From Darksidea phi (Eukaryota; Ascomycota; Dothideomycetes; Pleosporales; Lentitheciaceae): a stretch of 64,000 nucleotides of DNA. The DNA lies in the NCBI GenBank assembly GCA_030770425.1, contig JASJFT010000109.1, positions 62,001 to 126,000 on the forward strand, written 5' to 3'. A program made the position numbers and the translations under genes. Positions 36,801-48,981 of this stretch are shown here, piece after piece (within the stretch, counting starts at the first letter, position 1; each line of letters opens with the position of its first letter). A model generated the notes under the pieces. The model did not search any database. It was not told where the DNA came from and worked only from the letters and a program-made list of their open reading frames with translations.

Positions 36801-39800
36801 TGTGGCATGGCGATCATAGATCGTCGCCTGTGTCTCAAATATGATACCTGGACCTTGATCGTCTTCAACGACGGTGATGTTGATATCGTAATTTGTCTCT
36901 CCGGTATTGTTCTGCTGCATATTCATCTGGCAGTTGCCAAACCTTGAAATCTGCTTGACGCCAACTTTGTAGTCAAAGAAAGCTTGAAAGAACGGAGCAT
37001 GAGTTGACGAACGCTCGACGTGATGGAACTCCTGGAGCATTATGTCGAAGGGCAGCTTGGAGTTGGCCAGCGCAGTGTATGCTTGATTCCTGGTTTCTGC
37101 GACCGAGGCAGCAAAAGTCTTTGCCTCGTCAGGCTTAAATCGCAGAGGGAGAAGATTAAGGAAAAGACCGATTGTTCTACTGGTGTCGTCGTCGGTTCTG
37201 TTGGCATCAGCGATACCGATCGTGAGGTCAGCAGCGTCAGCCAATCGGGCAAGGAGGATGCGGAAGACGGTGAGATAGACGTGGAAGTTTGTCGAACGGC
37301 TCATTCTAGCAACAGCCTTGACCTTCTGCCCAACGACTGGGTTGACTCGCCTCGAGACTTCGTTGCTCTTGAAAGCAGAAATGGGTGCACGCGAACTCCT
37401 TATGGCCATTGGAAGAAGTGGAAGCACAGCTGGTGAGTCATGAAAGACATCCTTCCAGTATTCAAGCTCAGAATCCATTTCACCGGCTTGGAGCGCCTTG
37501 CATTGGTTCACTGAGAAGGTTGGGAATTGCATTGGTGAAGGACCCAATGGTGTGCCATTGTATGCTGTTTCCAGATCAGACAGCAGCACCTGCAAGCTGA
37601 TACCGTCCATGATGATATGGTGGTAGGCGACAAGCAGGTAGTGCGTCATGGTATTGAGCGTAAGAAGGGTCATGCGGAGGAGTTGAGGTTTACCCAAATC
37701 GAAGTCGTGTCTCTTATGGATCTCGTATTCTTGAGCTGCTTCATCGACATGGTTGATCGTTCGGTGCTCTAGCTTGACGTGATTCGTATCGGAGACGCTT
37801 TGGACTGCCATGTCAGGCTGCGAAACGTCATTGAAGAAAAAGGTTCTGAGAGACTCGTGTCTCATGGCGACGAGCTCAAGCGCTTGTGCAAGCTTATCGA
37901 CCTCAATATTTCCATTCAATTGGTACTGGAAGGCGACGTTAGAAGCCGTACGATCCTCGAGGAAGAGATCCAGAAGCCAGAAGCGTGACTGTGACAGAGA
38001 CATCGGCTCTGTTCTCAAGACTTTGAACTCTCTAAGCTGCTTACTTTCTGCAATTGCTCCCAGGTCTGAGAATGACGACTTTCCGCCGACACTCGATGGC
38101 GGCGTCGCAACTGATTCCGCCCTCGAGTGCGTGTCCGTGGTGGTGGCGGTGCCAGCGAAAGAAAGGGCGTGCCGGAGGGCAGGGCGCTCCAAAGAAGCGT
38201 TCCTCTCCGTTTTGCTTGCGCTTGTAGCAACAAACGAGACCCCTTGGTGCATGAGCGGGCGTTGTCCAGGCTTTTCCTTCTCGGCCTCCGTAATTGATGG
38301 AGTTGCTATATCGCCGAGCATGGGAACGAGCTCCGCAGGTAACTTCTTAGAGGCTTGCTCCGCAAGGTCAGAGACAGATCCACCACCAAGAATTTTCAGA
38401 ACAGGCATATCCGTTTGCAGCTCTTTCAAGAACCAGGAACGAACTTCGACAGCTACAAGAGAGTCGATGCCGATCTCCACAAGCGGGACATTCATATCCA
38501 CTTCCTCGTCTGTCAGCTGCAGGACGATGTGCAACTTGGCCGCGAAGCAGGTCTTGATGATCGAGAGAACCTGTTCCGCAGTCGTGGCTTCAATCAGTTG
38601 TTCGCGAACTGGTTGAACTGTTTGTTTGGAATCCGCAACGGTGTTCGTCGCCTGCGTGTCAATGAGATAGTGAGACAACCGTGGGTACAGGATCCAAGGA
38701 GGAAGGTGCTTGCGATCCGCAGGAACTCGCTCAATACCGGTACTTATGACTGGCTCGAGGTTCATCTCCGGAATACCAGCGAATATTGTCTCGGCAAACA
38801 TCTGGTGTAGGTCTGTTTCCGAAAGCGGCATGTATGAGTACTTTTCAAACGTTTCTTGGACGACTTGAGAAGCACGCTCAATGTAGCCAATACCAGCGAT
38901 TCTGCCAATGTCGAAGGCACTCCCAGCCAAGCCGCGAGCTCGCCTTTGTCGGACCAGGCTAGTCATGTAGGAACAAGCAGCTGCATAGTTGCTTTGACCA
39001 AAAACGCCACCGACAGAGGAGGTCGAAGAGAAGCATACGAAAAAGTCGAGTGGAGTGTCGTAGAAGATCTCATCAAGCCAATTAGTACCATCGATCTTTG
39101 GTCTTAAGACGTCGGTCATTTGCTCGTATGACATCTGCGAGAACAAAGTGTCTTTCAAAACCATCGCAGCATTGGCGACGCCCATGATCGGCGGGTAGGA
39201 TGCCTGAATGTCGTTGACGACCTGAATAACATTGGCTTTGCTTGTTACGTCCATAGCGTAGACTGCGACTTTGGCACCGTAAACCCTAAAAGAATCAAGC
39301 CACTTTTGGTCCACACTAGGATGACGGCTAGTCAACAGAATGTTTCGCGCACCGTTCCGAACCATCCATTCACACAGCGACTGACCAATTTGACCAGTCA
39401 GGCCGACCATGAGATAGGACTTGTTAGCCGAGAATAGGTGTGTCGCATCAATGGTGCCGACAATGACAGGAGCGGTGTCTTCGGCAGTCCAATCAACAAG
39501 GGTGGCAGGATGCAAAGGTGTCTTAACATCTGTAACCTGGCTCAGGGAAAGCTTTGTTGGTTTATGGCTAGCCACGTGCTGTCCCGCGGCTGTAGCAGCA
39601 TTCTTCAGAAGGGAGATGAGCTTCTCCTGGTCTTGTAAGATACCTGAGCTTGTCGCACGCCAAAGATCTTTCGAGCCAGTGTACTGAACACCTGGCAGGG
39701 CTTGCTGGATAAGAGCAGATACTTCCTTGGACTCATCGTCAGTTGCCAGGTCCAAAAAGTTAGTGACTCCAGTGGGCAAGAGGCGATTGATGTTGTGACC

Positions 39801-42800
39801 GTGCATCCAGGGGCTAAGTCTGAGCCAAGAAGGATCGTCGTCCGCCCTAGAGGTACTGAAAATGACTTCGAATTTTCTGGCGGATGCTTGCCTCCTGAGA
39901 GCTTGCGCAAGGGAAGATCCGAGGGAACCAGTACCGGGCTCGTGAACAAGGACTTTGGCCCCTACAACAACTGTGGAGAGCATGCGGGCCGCCAGAAGTT
40001 CCGCCGCAATGACAGACAGAAGATCGGCTGGGTCTTCCCGTATGTCTGTAGGAATGGTGACCACTGGGTAGGATTTATTCGAGTTCGAGGAAGAAAGGGC
40101 GATGACAGCGTTGGATGTCGAAATTTCAAGTCCAACACTGACGAACAAATAGAGTCCGGCAGTGATACCCAGTGCCGACAGAGTCGAAACGCACGTCTTC
40201 ATGGCGGATTTACCTTCCTTACCTTTGCTGAAGAATGGAACGTCCTTCAAGACCGGCAAACCGGAGCCTGTTTCACTGATGGAGATCACATTCGACTTCA
40301 GGCTGGCGTGTTTAGCAACTGAGCGTCTTTGAGAGTTAATGCGATCATTCCTCGTAGGGTCAGGAAGCATGCGTGGTACGTAGAGGCTTCCAAGCTGGAA
40401 CATGAGCTCGGTCTCCTTAGTGTACAACAACTGTTGATCAAGGGCATCAGAAGCTTCCCACTGGCTCATGGTATGCAGACGCAGGGCCACCTCCATGATC
40501 AATGTAGAGACTCCATTCAGGCCAGAAGCAATATCAAGATGTTGTACCGAGAGGTCAGGCATCTCATGGATAATACACCTTAGGAAACCAACCATGGCCT
40601 GCTGATAAGGATGGTCGCGATTCTCGCGACCAACCCAGAGCAATGTCTGAGAATGTTCCAGCATGATCTTGAGAGCATCCATCTTCTCAGGTGTCAGACT
40701 CTTGAACATTGGGTCTTCGAGATCTGAGAGACAGATGACAGTTTGTCCGGGAACAACAGAGCTTTGAGCGCTGATTAGGTCTGCGAAGGACTCAACTGAT
40801 TGACACCTCAGTCCGGCAATGTCGGCGATGTCCTCGGCGATCTTAGCCACTTCCAATGATTTGCCACCGATGATCGTGAGATGAGAGATTTGTGCCGCGT
40901 TGGATGAACGGTTGAGAGGCTTCCTCAGATAATTGACACGATTGTCCACGGCCTGTGCTGAGATGACCGAGAACGGCCAGGCCAGTTGATCACGATTGGG
41001 GGTGGTTGAATCAACTCCGCAGAAGCCGGATTGGCGAAGTACAGTATTCCAAGCCTCAAGAGGCATGGTAGGAGCATAAGGACGCCCATCTTCGCAGCCA
41101 GCCCACCAACCTGAAACACCGCCGAACATTGAAGTGAACGCAGCAAGCTTGTTGTTGGTGATTTCGAGCAACATCAAGTATCCGCCAGGCTTGAGAAGAC
41201 GGCGAACGTTCTTGAGTGTTTTCTCCATCGATTCGGTAGCGTGAAGGACGTTGGAAGCAATGATGAGATCATATGTGCCTTCCTGGAAGTCCTGAGACTC
41301 AGGTGTTCTCTCGGTATCAAAGCTCTTGAAGATCAGTTTATCCTTCCAGTCGCTAAACGCCTCCGCGGCCTTCTCAAAGTAGCCACTGGAGATGTCTGTG
41401 TACGTGTAGGAGGAAAAGGTGTTACCGATGGTCTCGAGAACGAATTTGGTCGCGCCACCTGTGCCAGCACCTACCTCAAAGATATTGGCCCTTGGATAGA
41501 CGTGCGTGAACTGGGAGACCATTCTGCCCAAGGACTCGTTATAAACCTGAAAGCCAAGGCCATATTTGTAAAACTCGTCCAGCAAGCCGTCCTTCATCAT
41601 ATGTTCAATCATCGTTGACTGACGTCGAACGGCAGATGGAAGAGTTTCGCCCACGGTTCTCACCAAGCGGCAATCCACGGAGTCAGCATGCGCTTCGAAG
41701 AGAGCATCGATCTGTGTTTGGGTGTCATTCCGCCACTCTGACTGGATATAGGGATGCTTTCCGGCATCAACGAGAGACAAGGTCCAATTAATCGAATCTC
41801 GCAGGCGTTGAAAATGCCACTCAGACTTCGTCCAGTCTGCCTCAGTAAGTTCGTGGATCCACTTTCTGTAGTAGAAGAAGGCAAGTCTTTCACGAACAGT
41901 GCCAAGCTCCAGGTCATTCGTTGATGGTTTCAGTTCGCCAAGAGCCAGTTCTCCATCTGGAGCTGCGACGCCGAGCTTGGTGTATGAGAAAACAGTGCGA
42001 TCGTCGGAAACAGTGGCCATCGAGACAGGCACAACAGCAGCGCCCTGGACCTGGATCATAGCGTGTTGCTTGTCGGCGCTGAGTATGTCTAGATTGCCAC
42101 GAATCGAGTCGACAGCGTTCGCCTCAGGGGCAAGGAGTTGAGCTCGCACCGGAAGCTGGACTGCGTGCAAAGGTAGCGTAGCACAGAGTTCTGGATTCAC
42201 GCGGATACACTCGAAGGACGTTGGGACGTGCAAAGACCACAAGCGTCCATCATCAGGCGCCGAGTATGCCAAGATAGCACTCTGGAAAGCCACGTCAAGC
42301 AGCGCGGGGTGAACCATTAACCTTTCAGATTCATCACCGTAGTCGAAGCTAGATATTAGAGCAGTAGCCTGATTGAGCTTGCGCTTCAAGTTTGCCATGG
42401 TGCGGAAAGAGTCAGAGTATTCATACCCAATGGTTGAGAGGGAAGTATAGAACCTCTCCGAGTCGGTCTCGGTCATATTCGAGTCATCCAGCTGGATTAG
42501 TGGCAGGACCGACATCGAAGGCTCACCGAAGATGACGTTTATTGTACCGCTGGCGTTGACTTCAAGGTCTCGCGCCGACTTGATAGCAGCGGAGTAAACG
42601 GAGAATTTCGCTGCCCGAGTTTTCAAATTCGATTTGCTTGGAGTAATATTCGTTAGAGTTACCAGAGTCTCAGCAGCCGGATCGGATTCGCCTCCAAAGG
42701 TGATGGCTTTTCCGATGACCAGATCTCGCAGTTCGATCAATTTGATAGGCTTGTTTCCCATGATAGACTTGGCTGCCTCAAAGGCCATGCTGGCGTAGCC

Positions 42801-45770
42801 AGCTGCTGGAAAGACCGGCTCACCCTGCAGCTTGTGGCCCGTCAGCCAAGGTACCTCTGAGATCTTGAGCACATTCGACCAGCGACGCTCGAGCTCAGTA
42901 TTGTCCACATGTGGTACACCGAGCAGCTCGTGGAATGGGTCCGATCGACTTCTCATCCTACGTGCGATGCGAGACTCCTGCCAGTGGGTCTTTTGGTCCC
43001 ATTGGTAGGAAGGCAGACCAGTGGCGAGCTTGGCCTGCGGAGCGTCAAGGAAAAGTCGCTCGAAGGCAGCGAAGTCAACAGCCTCAGGGCCGAAGTGGGT
43101 CCATATATAGCCCAGGCCGTCGGCGAATGCTTCAACGTCGTTGAGACCTCTGCACATAACACCGGTGTAGGGAAGGTTGAGGCCAGTTTCGGCAATGTTC
43201 TGCTGTGTTGGGCCCTTGAGAGCAGCGTGAGGCCCAATCTCGATGGCAAGAGTCGGCTTCTCAGCTCGAGCTGCTGCCGTCACAGCTTCATAGAAGGAGA
43301 CCCTGTGTACCATGTTGTCGCGCCAGTATAAATCTTGAAGCAGGGTAGTCGGCTCCATGACCTCACCACCTGTCACACTGGAGTACCAGGTCACAGAGGT
43401 ATCGCGGTTTCGGTTAACTTCAACTTTGCACGCACGCAAAGCCTTCACGTAGGCATCGCCGCAAGCCAGCATATGGTGTGAGTGGTAAGCGGTGTCGACC
43501 TTGAGCAGACGTGCGAACTTCTTTTCCTCTTCGAAGACAGTCTTGACCTCAAGGATAGCATCTGCATCGCCCGACAAGGTAACGCTTGCTGGCGAGTTGT
43601 GTGCAGCGACCGCGATACGTCCAACAAAAGCGTCAAGCTCAATCACTTCGGTGGCATCTTCGAGAGATGTTCCAACAGCAAGCATGGCGCCTTTTTGTCC
43701 GGTCGAGCCGCCTGCAAGCTTCGCGTACAAGCCACGGTAGTAGGCAATTCGAATAGCATCCCGGGCATTGATGAAGTTTGCAGCATATGCCGCACCAATC
43801 TCACCAGAGGAGTGGCCCACCACAGAACTTGGCATAATCCCGGCGCTGCGCAAGAGGTCGACGAGCACAACTTGGACTGCTGTACACAGCGGCTGTGAAA
43901 AAGCGGCTTCGGTGATACAAGACGACTTGGCATCAAGGAGTAATTGATCAGCAATTTTCCAGGTCGGTCGGTCTGCAGCTGGCAAGGTTGCAAGGGCACC
44001 ATCAAGCTCCTGCAATCGGCGGCGAACAAATTCGGAGGAACGTATTAGTTCAGCGCCCATGGCTGGCCATTGCGCGCCCTGACCAGTGAAAACACCAAGG
44101 ACCTTTGGAGGGGTTGAACTCGATCGGACGCCAATGTTTGCGTCCGACTTATCCTCGTACTCTTCGTGTCTGAGCTCGATCTTCCGGATCAAGCTTTCGA
44201 CGTCAGGAGCCGAGAATGCGATTTTATGCGAGAAAGTAGAACGACGGTGCTGGAGCGTCCAGGCAAGATCCCGCATGTTGACTGGGTTGATTTTTAGATA
44301 GTCCAAGTGTGCCTGCAGACTGGAAACGAGCGAGGTGTTTGACGCTGCGGAGAAGACAAAAGGAGTAGCCGGTACAACCAGGGCGCTGCTAGCATTGTCA
44401 ACCTGTGCTTGGTAGCTCTCCAAGATGGCGTGAGAATTGGCGCCGCCGAAACCAAAACTATTCACACTTGCCCTTCGCACAGCATCTTTAGGCAGGGCAG
44501 GCCATGGCTTTGCATGAGTTGGAACCTGCAGGCCCTGAATGAAAGGTTCAATGCTCGGGTTAAGGCGATTGAACAGCAGATTTGGGGGAATGACGCCAGC
44601 TTGAAGGGATAGCGACGCTTTGAGTAGACCGGCTATTCCAGCAGCACCCTCCGTGTGACCAATGACGGTCTTGATCGACCCAACATACAAAGGATCACTA
44701 CTGTCAAGTCCTCCAAAGGCGGAGTGGATTGCGGCTGCTTCCTTAGGGTCTCCTACCTTGGTACCGGTACCATGTGCCTCAAAAAACTGGGGTCTGTCGG
44801 TGGGATTTGCAAGGTCAAGACCAGCTCGAGCATAGGTGCGGCGGATAAGTGCAGCTTGCGCCTCCGAGCTTGGTACAGTGATTCCCTGTGTGCGGCCATC
44901 TTGGTTGATGCCAGTCTCACGGATGATAGATTCGACGTGGTCGCCATCAGCAAGAGCGTCGCTCAGCTTCTTAAGAACAACGGTCGCGATACCGTCGCCG
45001 CGAGCATAGCCGTCAGCATCAGCATCCCACATGCGGGATCTGCCTGTGGGCGACAGCATGTGCATATTACTCTCGGCCACATACATTTCTAGAATCCGTT
45101 AGCTTGATTACTCGTTGTGCAGAATTAGCTTACCAGGGCCTAGAAGCAGAGTACTGCCACATGCAATAGCAACTCTCGAGTCATTGGACCGTAGTGCTTG
45201 AACAGCATTATGCACAGCGATCATACTCGAAGAGCATGCTGTGTCGATGGTTATAGACGGTCCACGCCAATCGAAAAAGTAAGAGATTCGGTTTGAAAGA
45301 ATTGCGCGCGATGTGCCAGTCGCAAAGTATGTTGGTAGACTGTTGGCATCTCTGAGAAGGCTGGTTTCATGGTCCCCTCCCATAACACCAACATAGACGG
45401 CAGTGTCAGAGCCACGTAAAGACTGGATGGTGTGGCCGCCAGCTTCAAGGGCCTCGTAGACAGTTTCTAGCAAGAGGCGCTGCTGAGGATCGATAGACTC
45501 AGCCTCACCTGCACTAATGCCAAAGAAGTTGGCATCAAACTTGGTAAGATCCTCTTCCAGGGTGTAGGAGTGTAGAACATTGGACGTGCCATGGTGATCC
45601 CCGTCTCTGTGGTACCAGCCTCGCACATCAAAACGTTCTTTAGGTATCTCCGTCAAGATATCACGTGGACTTTCTAGCAGCTGCCAGAGAGCAGCAGGAG
45701 AATTGGCAGCACCAGGGAAACGGCAACCGCTGCCGACAATAGCGATGGGCTCAGATTGTTGATAATCCAT
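33813..45770 (-). CDS. Hybrid highly reducing PKS-NRPS
   Basis: Two exons, 45134-45770 and 33813-45088, joined across a 45-bp intron (GTAAGC..CTAG) give 3,970 residues. The ATG at 45770 is used; the frame upstream has only a TTG. Domain order: KS (Cys179 in DTACSSS, His318, His357), AT (Ser639 in GHSSGE), DH (His964, Asp1144), C-methyltransferase (VGAGTGGAT, about 1417), a region without an ER NADPH motif (ER0), KR (start about 2107, Tyr2247), ACP (Ser2422 in GIDSL), C ([10 protein letters not shown] near 2571; HHIIMDG at 2702), A ([11 protein letters not shown] near 3176, Lys3529), T (Ser3590 in GGNSL), and a terminal reductase-like domain (TGATGFLG near 3668; Tyr3809 and Lys3813). All other catalytic residues are present. 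It should build a methylated reduced polyketide, couple it to an amino acid, and release it by reduction or Dieckmann cyclisation. The missing ER is probably supplied by the gene at 47,259. Confidence 0.95.
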
Positions 45771-46099
45771 ATTGTACAAAGATGAATGATGGAATATGTT
45801 ACAAAGATGAATAATAGGATATGTGAAATGCAGGGAATAACAAGTTCGACGATATTAGAACCTAATGCGAGGACCTGAGTAGCTACCACGTCCTTCTTCT
45901 TAAGTATGTTCAAATTTGATGGAGCGAGCGATATTATGGAGGATTCAACAGTAGCCAATAGTCAACAACTGAAATAGCCCCCTCTCATCACGAGAGAGAC
46001 AAATCCCAATATGGAGCAAGATACTCTTTGTTTTAGAAAAGCGATTCTTTTATTTTCATTGGCTGTTAAACATCCGATCATTACAGGCCACTTAGCAGA
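45771..46099 (-). promoter_or_regulatory. PKS-NRPS promoter / regulator 3' flank with 25-bp tandem duplication
   Basis: The 329 bp between the PKS-NRPS start and the regulator stop. Bases 45,775-45,799 and 45,800-45,824 are two adjacent 25-bp copies (TACAAAGATGAAT at the start of each) differing at a few positions, immediately upstream of the start codon in transcript terms. They would lie in the 5' untranslated region. No known regulator motif is recognised with confidence. Confidence 0.5.
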
Positions 46100-47173
46100 C
46101 TAATGAACCGAAGGCGTCTGTAACCTTGGAGAAAGACGGATTTCCAACTCCTGGAGGTCGTTCCATAGCTTGTGCTCAAGCTGACTGATTTCGTGAGATC
46201 CCGTATCAGTAGTTGGCTGTGTCAGACCATAGGCACCATACCCACGCCGCATGTATTCCAGCAGATGCTTGACAAGGCTGTAGATGACCACTAGGCGAAG
46301 TCGGGCGAAGGAGAAGGGGTCGCCTTGATGAATGTCCGGTGAGTTCGGCGCCTTATAAGACATAAGCCCGACCAGGATCGTATGCACGTGGAGGAGTTGG
46401 ACATAACACGCAGAGAGAAGATGGCGCAGGGCAGCCGGTAAAACCTCATCCTTCGGAGAGTCGAAGAGGCGAAGCTGATACATGACCAGGAGCAAGCTCT
46501 TTGATGCGAGACAGGCTTCCGTGTATATCTCGTATCCGTCAAGGCTCGGTAGGGCTCCCAGTAAAGTGGCCAAGGAATTGAAGGCGTTCGTATGAGAGAC
46601 GAGCTGGGGCTGGAGCTCCAGGCTGGCCGTCTCGTTACGACACGTGGTGTGAAGCGTATAGAGGCTGCAACTTAGCGCTGCCAGCTGCTGCATTGAATTT
46701 GTGAAAATTTCATCGTGGGATAGCTCAGCAGACGAGGCGCTTGAGGTGTGTGGTGTTTCCATGGCAAGATCAGCGAATGATGGCCTGTCAGCTGCAGTCC
46801 CTAACAAGGACCATGGATCCGACTGAAACCAGGTCCCTGCCGGATGGCTAAAATCTTGAGACACCAGTGCTAATCGGAGGTCGTCAGATATCCTTTCCTG
46901 GTTGTCTATTGGTTCCGGGGTAGGTTGCGAGGGCTGAGGCAGAAGAGGTACCTCCTTGGGCGTTGCATAGCTCTTGCTGGTCGACTTCCTGCTTCCGCTT
47001 GGCCGTCCCTTTGGCAATGGCGCGCTATAGACACATTGTACCCCCAGATATCGGCATCTGGTACAGGTGCTCACATCGTCCGAATCCGGTCGAGGGCATC
47101 TGAGTTTCTGAAGACGACAGCGATCGCATGAGGCTCGTTTGGCCGGGGCCGGTCCGGTTGAACTGCTTTCCAT
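46100..47173 (-). CDS. Zn2Cys6 transcription factor, AflR-like (probable cluster regulator)
   Basis: A single exon of 357 residues. The N-terminus has the binuclear zinc cluster CX2CX6CX10CX2CX6C with Cys16, 19, 26, 37, 40 and 47, preceded by a basic/alanine stretch (APAKRAS) and followed by a KGRPSGSRKS linker. The C-terminal half is helical and resembles the AflR-type regulatory domain. Such proteins act in the nucleus as pathway-specific activators of polyketide clusters. It lies between the PKS-NRPS and the trans-ER gene, all minus-strand, which supports control of this cluster. Only 85 bp separate its start from the stop of the ER gene, so its promoter is very short or overlaps that gene. 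Confidence 0.9.
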   Translation of the reverse strand: MESSSTGPAPAKRASCDRCRLQKLRCPRPDSDDVSTCTRCRYLGVQCVYSAPLPKGRPSGSRKSTSKSYATPKEVPLLPQPSQPTPEPIDNQERISDDLRLALVSQDFSHPAGTWFQSDPWSLLGTAADRPSFADLAMETPHTSSASSAELSHDEIFTNSMQQLAALSCSLYTLHTTCRNETASLELQPQLVSHTNAFNSLATLLGALPSLDGYEIYTEACLASKSLLLVMYQLRLFDSPKDEVLPAALRHLLSACYVQLLHVHTILVGLMSYKAPNSPDIHQGDPFSFARLRLVVIYSLVKHLLEYMRRGYGAYGLTQPTTDTGSHEISQLEHKLWNDLQELEIRLSPRLQTPSVH

Positions 47174-47258
47174 TTTCGTGGTGCAAGAGCAGGTTAGGGT
47201 TAGACAGAATAGTCGGTATGTGAATGGTACCTAATTTATCTACTTGACCCTAACCCTA
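47174..47258 (-). promoter_or_regulatory. 85-bp regulator promoter with telomere-like boxes
   Basis: Contains GGTTAGGGTTAG (47,192-47,203) and, in the opposite direction, CCCTAACCCT (47,248-47,257), which begins directly at the ER stop codon. TTAGGG boxes are bound by Myb/TRF-type proteins in fungi. Whether they act as promoter elements here is unknown. Confidence 0.45.
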
Positions 47259-48433
47259 TCAGTCGACGCGGACAACCAGCTTCTGTCCTGAGACGGCCCC
47301 AGTACGAATCAGGTCCACACCCTGGATGACACCGGCCCACCTGCCGGCTAGGACTTTGACTGGGTGAGATTGGATGCGGCCGGTGTCCAGCAATGTTTGT
47401 GTAGCCGCAAAGATGTTGGCGCTCAGGGCCCGATCTGCAGCCGATGCTTCGCGCGCGTACTCACCATCCAATGCGACGCGACGGCCGAACATGGTTAGGA
47501 CCATCAGCCACGAGGCGCGGACGGACGGGCGCGCGGCGGCGACGGCTTGGCGGACGGGCTCCAGCCCGCAATACCGCCCGCCAGCCCTACCAATTGCACC
47601 ATAGCACAGCTGGGCGCTGTCTGACTCGGACACACAGTCGAGCGCGTACCCCAGGCCGTTGCGGGTGTACGCGCGGATCTCTTTGGCGCAGTCCGGGCTG
47701 CGGTAATCAAACGCCTTTTCAGCCCCAAATCCGAGCACGAGTGCGAAATTCGACGGCGAGCAAGTTGCAATTGGCCGTAATCCTGCCCTACAGCGTCCTG
47801 TCGTCAGCGAGCCGTTTTCAGTCGGCTTGCAGCTTGAGCTTACAGCTTGAGAAGTTGAATGGCCCTAGTGCCAGTGGCGGTGCTGCCTCCAGATACAAGG
47901 ACCCAGGCCGCATTCAACCGTGTGGCATCCGAATCCGGCCCGGCCCTGTCCACCAGATGCTCGAGACTCACGGGGATCTCCAATTCGCGGAACAAGGCAA
48001 GACCCGCCGTGGCCAAGCCGATGCCGAGAGTGGATGCCTCCTCGAACGTCATCGTGTCAGGAATCTTGAGGAGCAGCTCAGCCGTCGCTCCAACATACTG
48101 TGCAAAGGCACCGACACGGGGCTCCAGCGAGTTGTTCCCATGAACTGCCCCAGCAACCCTGTCTCCGATGGAAAGACGACGCGGGGCGTCTGAGCCGAGT
48201 GCGACAACGACCCCGGCGAAGTCGCATCCATGAATGGCGCCAACTGCTGGACTGTAATCGAGCATCTTGGCGTCGACGGGATTAATAGCGACAGCAACAG
48301 TGCGAACAAGGGCCATATCAGGGGCCACATGAGGCAGAGGCTCATCTTGGTGCAGAGAAAGCTGGCCCGGGCCGGCAACCACCAAGGCATTCTGGCGCCG
48401 TGGGAGTGCAAACGTGGACGTGGCCGAAGACAT
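47259..48433 (-). CDS. Trans-acting enoyl reductase (partner of the PKS-NRPS)
   Basis: Two exons, 47844-48433 and 47259-47787, with a 56-bp intron (GTAAGC..TGTAG); 372 residues, about the length of known trans-ERs such as LovC (363). It is a medium-chain dehydrogenase/reductase with the N-terminal GroES-like part (VAINPVDAKMLDY, IHGCDFAGVVV) and no zinc-ligand set. The NADPH-binding stretch is VLVSGGSTATGTRAIQLLK, then LRPIATCSPSNF and FDYRSPDCA, all hallmarks of the LovC/ApdC/TenC-type family. These proteins dock to a reducing PKS whose own ER is inactive and reduce the enoyl intermediates at chosen cycles, and the neighbouring PKS-NRPS has exactly this defect. It is transcribed away from the MFS gene, with which it shares a 548-bp promoter region. 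Confidence 0.93.
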
Positions 48434-48981
48434 TACGTGAGATTAGGATCCTTGGGACTGTTGGAACGGTTGGGACCGAAGTTGTCTGAAGTTGGCTGAG
48501 ATTATCTATCTGCACAATAGTGGCACAGAATGGAGCCCAATATATACTGCTGTTGGTGGCACTGAGGTCGCCGGTCAGACTATAGGGATCATGTACCACG
48601 TCGCCGGTCATCGTCAGCGGAGCTCCTCATCAGAATGGCTGAAAAGCGCCGAACAAGGGTCAGAGAGACCAAGGAAACCCATAGCGCGAGATCACTTTAT
48701 GTACTCGGGCCCAATGGGGGATAACGCAGTTATCCTGTCTGTGCGTAAATAGAAATCTCGCGACGGATCATGTAATCATCCCCCACCGGGCCCGAGTAGA
48801 CAGTATAATCTAGACTGACAATTCATCTCCAGCCGCATATCCAGATCAAATCGTCTCTCTCCCAGTACCTTTCCAACTCGGTCAAACATCAGAAAAGTGT
48901 CGCTTTGCTGCTGTCACACGAATCACGTGATAATCTTCTCCTTCCCCGTTCTTGCCCCAAACGCTATTGCGGCGCTTTGGC
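48434..48981. promoter_or_regulatory. Divergent promoter of the trans-ER and MFS genes, with inverted repeats
   Basis: TACTCGGGCCC (48,702-48,712) and its exact reverse complement GGGCCCGAGTA (48,788-48,798) extend to 18 bp with two mismatches. CGCGAGAT (48,684-48,691) and ATCTCGCG (48,754-48,761) form a second, interleaved pair. GC-rich palindromes of this kind are typical targets of dimeric Zn2Cys6 factors. The link to the regulator at 46,100 is inference. Confidence 0.5.

Noticed and set aside
37810..38616. 268-codon frame on the plus strand inside the PKS-NRPS
   Set aside because: Antisense shadow of the conserved megasynthase coding frame, as are the other plus-strand frames in 33,800-45,100.
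45771..45779. Extending the PKS-NRPS start to 45779
   Set aside because: The codon there is TTG. The first ATG in frame, just before the KS domain, is at 45770.
48952..48981. Extending the MFS start to 48952
   Set aside because: It is a TTG codon; ATG is at 48982 and gives a normal N-terminus.
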